Of a stretch of DNA of 9,663 nucleotides, positions 6,379-9,663 are shown in pieces. Numbering within the stretch: position 1 is the stretch's first letter; every line of letters starts with the position of its first letter. Position numbers and translations under genes: made by a program. Origin of the DNA: Comamonadaceae bacterium (lineage in GTDB: Bacteria > Pseudomonadota > Gammaproteobacteria > Burkholderiales > Burkholderiaceae_C); contig JAIXXW010000049.1 in assembly GCA_027490555.1 (NCBI GenBank), forward strand, positions 1 through 9,663, written 5' to 3'. The notes under the pieces were generated by a model. It was not told the origin of the DNA, did no database searches, and saw only the letters and a list, made by a program, of their open reading frames with translations.

Positions 6379-6405
6379 GAATCGGCACCAGATTCTAAAA
6401 CTTGA
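6379..6405 (-). promoter_or_regulatory. Sigma-28 (FliA) promoter of flgM-flgN
   Basis: On the minus strand TCAAGTTT (6405-6398), an 11-nt spacer and GCCGATTC (6386-6379) match the FliA consensus TAAAGTTT-N11-GCCGATAA at 13 of 16 positions with exact spacing. The start site would fall near 6372, leaving a leader of about 50 nt before flgM. This allows flgM-flgN to be expressed separately from flgA. Confidence 0.85.
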
Positions 6406-6450
6406 ATCCAAAATCAGAAAAAAATTTCATACATGGTGTCTGTGCGAATT

Positions 6451-7305
6451 TCACAGCCCCTCCACCAGATTCGGACCCTTGACCTGGCCCGTCAAAATGC
6501 GGCCTGATTCTTTATTTTTCAGTTTGATCTGTTCACCAAACTTGCCATCTTGCAGGGCCTCTACACGGGCTGAGATCTGAAAACCCTGGTTTTGCCCCAC
6601 CGAGATCAGCACCATCTGGCCTCTTTTGACCAACACCACCGGACGGATGTCCAGGCTGCGCAGCGGCACCTCGGGGCGCACATCGCGCACCACCTCGGCG
6701 TGCATGATCTGGGAAACCTGCTCCAAGACAGGCCCCGTCACACTCTGTGCATCGACTTCGGCGACCCGAACATGAGATTCATTCAGGACCTGGCCCCTGA
6801 ACAGTGGCATGGTGGCCACCAGAATTTTGCGTTTTTCTGGCACGGGCGGGGTTGAGGCCTCGGGCCCAAGGCTGCCGGGCGCCTGCGCCGATGGTGCGGG
6901 CGGCGGCGTTTTGGAAGCCACCCGTGGGGGCACCGAGACCCGCACATAGATCTGCCAGACCGGCTGAGCACATCGAACACGCAACTTTTCCAGGCTGCCG
7001 AAGGGCATGTCCATCGTCAAGGGTTTTTCACAGGCTTTGACCTGCATTCGGGGATCGAGCGCCGCCATGGTCACCACATCGGGCGACAAGGACTGCTCTT
7101 TGGCCACCCAATCCACCACCGATTTTTGCAACACCGTCAGTGGGGACGGCGCCCCGGTGTTGGCCGCCAGCGCGGCAGAGGAGGCCAGCAGCCAGCCTGC
7201 GAAGAGACAGGCCAGCGAGCGGGCATGTTTCAGCAGGAAATCCAAGGGTCGGCACAGCATTTGCATGTTGGTTGACTCGGGTGTGGAAGTTTTGACAGTG
7301 GTCAT
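6451..7305 (-). CDS. flgA: FlgA, P-ring assembly chaperone
   Basis: A periplasmic protein (284 residues from ATG 7305) required for assembly of FlgI into the P-ring. It has a signal peptide (core LACLFAGWLLASSAALA, cleavage near residue 47), an N-terminal domain with the two FlgA cysteines (VKACEKPL and LRVRCAQP), and a C-terminal SAF domain beginning RKILVATMPLFRGQVLNESHV and ending in GRILTGQVKGPNLVEGL. Between the domains is an Ala/Pro-rich linker of about 30 residues (SKTPPPAPSAQAPG and on) that makes it longer than typical FlgA. The start is uncertain. GTG 7314, ATG 7305 (GGA 4 nt upstream) and ATG 7266 all occur. ATG 7266 gives a more usual signal length and would suit the possible sigma-54 start near 7310. 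The gene is divergent from the LysM/SLT gene, with flgM-flgN behind it. Confidence 0.93.
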   Translation of the reverse strand: MTTVKTSTPESTNMQMLCRPLDFLLKHARSLACLFAGWLLASSAALAANTGAPSPLTVLQKSVVDWVAKEQSLSPDVVTMAALDPRMQVKACEKPLTMDMPFGSLEKLRVRCAQPVWQIYVRVSVPPRVASKTPPPAPSAQAPGSLGPEASTPPVPEKRKILVATMPLFRGQVLNESHVRVAEVDAQSVTGPVLEQVSQIMHAEVVRDVRPEVPLRSLDIRPVVLVKRGQMVLISVGQNQGFQISARVEALQDGKFGEQIKLKNKESGRILTGQVKGPNLVEGL

Positions 7306-7316
7306 GGTTTCCACAC
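7281..7316. repeat. Nested, exactly symmetric dyad at the flgA start
   Basis: Outer arms GTGTGGAA (7281-7288) and TTCCACAC (7309-7316) and inner arms TGAC (7293-7296) and GTCA (7301-7304) share one centre between 7298 and 7299, with equal 4-nt gaps. It covers the candidate flgA starts at 7305 and 7314 and the start site predicted from the sigma-54-like promoter. It may be an operator or an RNA hairpin hiding the start codon. Confidence 0.5.
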
Positions 7317-7320
7317 ATCA

Positions 7321-7336
7321 AGCAAAAAAGAGACCA
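7321..7336 (-). promoter_or_regulatory. Possible sigma-54 promoter of flgA
   Basis: On the minus strand TGGTCTC (7336-7330), TTTT and TTGCT (7325-7321) give the invariant GG-N10-GC and a perfect -12 element. The -24 element matches TGGCACG only at TGG. The start site would be near 7310. It is weaker than the flgB promoter but in a logical position. Confidence 0.45.
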
Positions 7337-7376
7337 GGTATCAGCAAACCGACCCCGGCCACGCAGCCCCCGCACC

Positions 7377-8501
7377 ATGAGCACCGCCCTCGCCCCCTTG
7401 TCAAGCTTGACCGCATTGACCATCTCCGACCCGATTGGACTGGGGTCGGGGTCGAGCACGGGCAAATCGGGTGACTTTCAACAAGCGCTGGCCCAGGCCT
7501 CCCGATCGCACACCGTCCAGGCCCAAGAAGGCGACACCTTGATCGGCCTGATCAAAACGCATTTCCGAAGTCAGCAGCAAGAGCTCAGCGAAGCCCAAGC
7601 CATGCGCATGGCACATCAGATCGCCGCCAGCCATGGCATCCGCAATCCCGACCTGATCCATCCTGGCCAGGTCATCCACCTGCGTGAACTCCACACCTCC
7701 GGGCCTCTCCAGCCCACCTCCCCCGGCCCCTTGGAACTGAATGCGCGCGCCTCACAAGACATCTGGCAGCTTCAGACAGCGCGCCACCAGCACCTGACCG
7801 CCAGCGCCCTGGCGGCCAGGGGCGCTCAATGGATTCCGCCTGCGGACAAAGAGGGGCATGTGGTGCTGGACCGGACGCTCGCTCGCGCGGTCGACAAAGG
7901 TTTTGTGCCCGCCAGCGAGGTCGCTGCCGCGAAAAGCAAAATCCTGGCTTTGGCAGAACGCTACAACTTCCAGCCCGATGACTTTGCCCGTCTGACCCTG
8001 ATGGAAAGCGGCGGCATGAACCCACAAGCCAGCAACGGCAACTGCCACGGCATCATCCAGTTTTGCGATGGCCCCAACCGGGGGGCCGCCTCGGTGGGCT
8101 TCAAAGACAACCCCCGCGCCATCCTGGGCATGGGCTTGCTGCAGCAACTGGACCTGGTCGACCGCTACTTTGCACAAGCCGGACTGCGGGTCAAAGGCCC
8201 ACCACTTGGACTCGATGACCTGTACCTGACCGTGTTGACCCCGGCGGCACGCCAGGAAACCCGCCCTGACGCGCCCCTGCCGATCGCCGGCCCCCAGGCG
8301 CGCTATCTGCACGTGGGCCAAGACACCCGCAACCCCATCACCCGCAATTCGATTCTGTCGGGCCTGCACCAATTGAGCCAAAACCTGCTCGGACACATCC
8401 CCCCGTCGACCACTGCACAGGCCCCGCAGGCCAACCCCAAGGTCAACCTGGCCAGGCTGTATGAGGACGTGGCCAAAACCCAGGTCATGGCCCTGCGCTG
8501 A
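7377..8501 (+). CDS. LysM plus lytic-transglycosylase-like flagellar peptidoglycan hydrolase
   Basis: A 374-residue protein. Residues about 45-103 form a LysM domain (SHTVQAQEGDTLIGLI, later NPDLIHPGQVIHL). Residues about 190-265 look like an SLT-type glycan-cleaving domain: ERYNFQPDDFARLTLMESGGMNPQA gives a candidate catalytic Glu210, followed by the GIIQF motif (225-229) and GMGLLQQLDLVDRYF. Cys223 and Cys230 flank GIIQF. It probably cuts peptidoglycan to let the rod through, a job done elsewhere by the FlgJ muramidase domain or SltF. There is no Sec signal: the N-terminus is Ser/Thr/Gly-rich with DFQQALAQA, like flagellar type III substrates such as FlgJ or FliK. ATG 7377 is the most upstream start and no clear ribosome site precedes it. 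It lies between divergent flgA and the flgB operon, which fixes its flagellar context. The enzyme class is well supported; the export route is inferred. Confidence 0.8.
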   Translation: MSTALAPLSSLTALTISDPIGLGSGSSTGKSGDFQQALAQASRSHTVQAQEGDTLIGLIKTHFRSQQQELSEAQAMRMAHQIAASHGIRNPDLIHPGQVIHLRELHTSGPLQPTSPGPLELNARASQDIWQLQTARHQHLTASALAARGAQWIPPADKEGHVVLDRTLARAVDKGFVPASEVAAAKSKILALAERYNFQPDDFARLTLMESGGMNPQASNGNCHGIIQFCDGPNRGAASVGFKDNPRAILGMGLLQQLDLVDRYFAQAGLRVKGPPLGLDDLYLTVLTPAARQETRPDAPLPIAGPQARYLHVGQDTRNPITRNSILSGLHQLSQNLLGHIPPSTTAQAPQANPKVNLARLYEDVAKTQVMALR

Positions 8502-8505
8502 GCAG

Positions 8506-8534
8506 CGGCAAAGGTTTGCCACCCGGCGGCAAAC
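8506..8534. repeat. GGCAAA/TTTGCC dyad upstream of the flgB promoter
   Basis: GTTTGCC (8514-8520) and GGCAAAC (8528-8534) form a perfect 7-bp dyad with a 7-nt centre. A further CGGCAAA copy at 8506-8512 can pair with the same TTTGCC instead. It begins 5 nt after the stop of the LysM/SLT gene. Its centre is about 105 nt upstream of the predicted sigma-54 start site, a usual enhancer distance. A terminator role is less likely because no T-run follows. Confidence 0.5.
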
Positions 8535-8602
8535 AGGACCATGGATTGCCGCTTTGACCCGCCAGATGCCTCGGACGCCCTCGCAAACCTCATCAAAAAA
8601 CT

Positions 8603-8618
8603 TGGCACAGCTTTTGCT
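8603..8618 (+). promoter_or_regulatory. Sigma-54 promoter of the flgB operon
   Basis: TGGCACA (8603-8609), GCTT, TTGCT (8614-8618) fits the sigma-54 consensus TGGCACG-N4-TTGCA with GG (8604-8605) and GC (8616-8617) 10 nt apart. The start site would be near 8629, about 80 nt before the flgB ATG. This agrees with control of rod genes by a sigma-54 activator such as the one at the left of the window. Confidence 0.85.
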
Positions 8619-8619
8619 C

Positions 8620-8646
8620 ATATCGACCAAGCAAAGCCTGACTTGA
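8620..8646 (-). promoter_or_regulatory. Antisense sigma-28 (FliA) promoter facing the flgB sigma-54 promoter
   Basis: On the minus strand TCAAGTCA (8646-8639), an 11-nt spacer and GTCGATAT (8627-8620) match the FliA consensus and closely resemble the flgP-side promoter (TCAAGTCC-N11-GTCGATAC). Its start site would be near 8613, inside the sigma-54 promoter, and the transcript would run antisense into the LysM/SLT gene. No minus-strand gene follows it. Confidence 0.6.
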
Positions 8647-8655
8647 GGCCTCTTC

Positions 8656-8669
8656 GTCAAAAGATTGAC
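8656..8669. promoter_or_regulatory. FleQ-box-like dyad in the flgB leader
   Basis: GTCAAAAGATTGAC has the GTCA-N6-TGAC form of the FleQ box known from Pseudomonas aeruginosa (GTCaNTAAAtTGAC) and differs from it at two central positions. Flanking bases extend the dyad to CGTCAA/TTGACG (8655-8670). It lies about 33 nt downstream of the predicted sigma-54 start. FleQ is known to bind leaders of flagellar genes. Confidence 0.55.
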
Positions 8670-8709
8670 GGGTGGCCGGGCTTATCCCCTTCACCAAACA
8701 GGAGTCGGT

Positions 8710-9096
8710 ATGAACTTGTTGAACAACGCGCTCGGTGTGCATGAACGCGCATTGCACGTCAAAAGTCGGCGACTCGAAGTGTTGGCACAAAACATCGCCA
8801 ACGCCGACACCCCGCACTTCAAAGCTCGCGACATCGATTTCAAGGCCGTCATGAATGCGGCACAGCAAGACACCGCCATGCAAGCGACCCAACAGGGACA
8901 TTTCGCCATCGGCCAGTCGCTCGATGCCGACGGCATGCGCTTCAGAACCCCTTTCAACACCTCGTTTGACGGCAACACCGTCGAGATGAGCGTGGAACAA
9001 GCCCAGTACGGTAAAGCCGCCGCGGACTACCAGGCCACCTTGAATTTCCTGGAAAGCCGGGTCAGCAGCCTGCGCAAGGCCTTGCGAGGAGACTGA
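8710..9096 (+). CDS. flgB: FlgB, proximal rod protein
   Basis: A 128-residue rod protein, close to the usual FlgB length. The N-terminal motif NIANADTPHFKARDIDF (about 28-44) is the rod/hook family signature, and the C-terminal helix VEMSVEQAQYGKAAADYQATLNFLESRVSSLRKAL packs with other axial proteins. FlgB sits at the base of the rod next to the MS-ring and is exported by the flagellar type III apparatus without a cleaved signal. ATG 8710 has AGGAG (8700-8704) 5 nt before it; an in-frame extension to 8665 would cover the leader dyad and lacks conservation. It is the first gene of flgBCD..., behind the sigma-54 promoter at 8603-8618, and ends 2 nt before flgC. Confidence 0.96.
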   Translation: MNLLNNALGVHERALHVKSRRLEVLAQNIANADTPHFKARDIDFKAVMNAAQQDTAMQATQQGHFAIGQSLDADGMRFRTPFNTSFDGNTVEMSVEQAQYGKAAADYQATLNFLESRVSSLRKALRGD

Positions 9097-9098
9097 GC

Positions 9099-9524
9099 AT
9101 GAGCATGGACAAGATTTTCGGCATTGCCGGCACCGCCCTCAACGCCCAGCTGACCCGCATGAACTCCACGGCCTCCAACCTGGCCAATGCCGGCACCGTC
9201 TCGACCACGGAACAAGACGCCTTCCGTGCCAAACGCCCCGTGTTCAAGGCCTTGATCAACGAAGAAATGACACACCCAGGCGCGGCATACCAAGGTGGCG
9301 TGAAGGTGGACCGCATGGCCGACGACGCGGCTCCGCCACGCCGGGTGTCCGATCCCAACAACCCGCTGGCCGACAAGGACGGCTACGTCTACCAGTCGAA
9401 TGTGAGCGAAGTCACCGAGATGGTCGAGATGATGGCCGCTGCGCGCTCTTACCAAAACAACGTGGAAGTCATCAACACGGCGCGGCAACTCATGATGCGC
9501 ACGCTGGACATCACCAAAGCCTGA
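9099..9524 (+). CDS. flgC: FlgC, proximal rod protein
   Basis: A 141-residue rod protein. The N-terminus has the axial-protein helix IAGTALNAQLTRMNSTASNLANAGT, then the FlgC-type FRAKRPVF. The middle carries DPNNPLADKDGYVYQSNV, and the C-terminus the conserved helix VTEMVEMMAAARSYQNNVEVINTARQLM. FlgC joins FlgB, FlgF and FliE in the proximal rod. GAGGAG (9086-9091) lies 7 nt before ATG 9099, inside the end of flgB, so the two are translated from one message. Nothing unusual was seen in length or motifs. Confidence 0.97.
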   Translation: MSMDKIFGIAGTALNAQLTRMNSTASNLANAGTVSTTEQDAFRAKRPVFKALINEEMTHPGAAYQGGVKVDRMADDAAPPRRVSDPNNPLADKDGYVYQSNVSEVTEMVEMMAAARSYQNNVEVINTARQLMMRTLDITKA

Positions 9525-9538
9525 TACGAAAGCAGACC

Positions 9539-9663
9539 ATGGCCACCGACACCGTCACCTCCTCCAGCCTGCTCAAGAACGTCACGCGCTTCGAGGACCT
9601 CAAGGAAAAACCGAGAAAAAGCAGCGAAGAAATGGGCAAGCAGGATTTCCTGACCTTGTTCAC
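9539..9663 (+). CDS. flgD: FlgD, hook cap protein (5' part, cut by window end)
   Basis: Only the first 41 codons are present. After a variable, charged N-terminus the segment MGKQDFLTLF matches the start of the conserved FlgD N-terminal domain, which normally continues into a QLKNQDP-like motif beyond the window. FlgD caps the growing hook and is later replaced by FlgK. ATG 9539 follows the flgC stop by 14 nt with only a weak GAAAG ribosome site. Position after flgB-flgC agrees with flgD. Confidence 0.9.
   Translation, partial: MATDTVTSSSLLKNVTRFEDLKEKPRKSSEEMGKQDFLTLF

Noticed and set aside
6425..6460. CTGTG/CACAG hairpin followed by a T-run after flgA as an intrinsic terminator
   Set aside because: The stem is only 5 bp and the T-run is too far from it to act in the usual way.
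7752..8660. 302-codon minus-strand frame opposite the LysM/SLT gene, downstream of the antisense sigma-28 promoter
   Set aside because: No domain or ribosome site was seen. Its start region lies upstream of the predicted antisense start site, and the plus-strand gene has clear LysM and SLT motifs. It was considered because the promoter points into it.
8541..8744. Small plus-strand frame across the gap into flgB
   Set aside because: It contains the sigma-54 promoter and overlaps the flgB start in another frame. AGGA is only 2 nt from its ATG.
1..9663. Mobile elements, CRISPR arrays, tRNA or rRNA genes, toxin-antitoxin or defence genes
   Set aside because: No terminal repeats, repeat-spacer arrays, RNA gene signatures or such protein motifs were seen. 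The window is a compact flagellar region.

Overview
This window is a flagellar (hook-basal body) gene region of a Gram-negative bacterium, most probably a betaproteobacterium of the Burkholderiales (Comamonadaceae-like). That placement is an inference. It rests on GC-rich coding DNA, the flgN-flgM-flgA / flgB-flgC-flgD layout shared by beta- and gammaproteobacteria, a sigma-54-type activator, and outer-membrane and periplasmic flagellar proteins. No rRNA, tRNA, CRISPR array, IS element or phage gene was seen.

Left part (1-5513). A minus-strand gene encodes a sigma-54 activator made only of an AAA+ domain and an HTH; it has no N-terminal sensory domain. It is divergent from a plus-strand run of five genes: an LPP20/FlgP-type outer-membrane lipoprotein, a FlgT-type periplasmic protein, a small secreted protein with a FimV/LysM-like domain, a FliK-like protein with a hook-length-control C-terminus, and a 93-residue stand-alone FlhB cytoplasmic-domain homologue. 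The last two overlap by ATGA. The divergent intergenic region holds a very AT-rich island and a good sigma-28 (FliA) promoter facing the lipoprotein gene.

Middle part (5514-7305). A hairpin terminator separates the left operon from convergent minus-strand genes: flgA, then flgM and flgN. flgM-flgN has its own near-consensus sigma-28 promoter. flgA has a possible sigma-54 promoter and an unusual nested dyad at its start.

Right part (7377-9663). A plus-strand LysM plus lytic-transglycosylase-like gene without a Sec signal precedes flgB, flgC and the first 125 nt of flgD. The 208-nt gap before flgB is the most interesting non-coding stretch. It carries a consensus sigma-54 promoter, a FleQ-box-like dyad in the flgB leader, a second dyad about 105 nt upstream of the predicted start site, and a consensus-like sigma-28 promoter on the opposite strand firing back across the sigma-54 promoter.

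How they fit together (inference): the solo sigma-54 activator would switch on early rod genes (flgBCD..., perhaps flgA). FlgA chaperones P-ring assembly, and the LysM/SLT enzyme opens peptidoglycan for the rod. The FliK-like and FlhB-C-like pair would act on export specificity. FlgM holds FliA until hook completion, and FlgN chaperones the hook-filament junction proteins. After the switch, FliA would transcribe flgM-flgN and the FlgP/FlgT group. It might also interfere with the flgB promoter through the antisense site.
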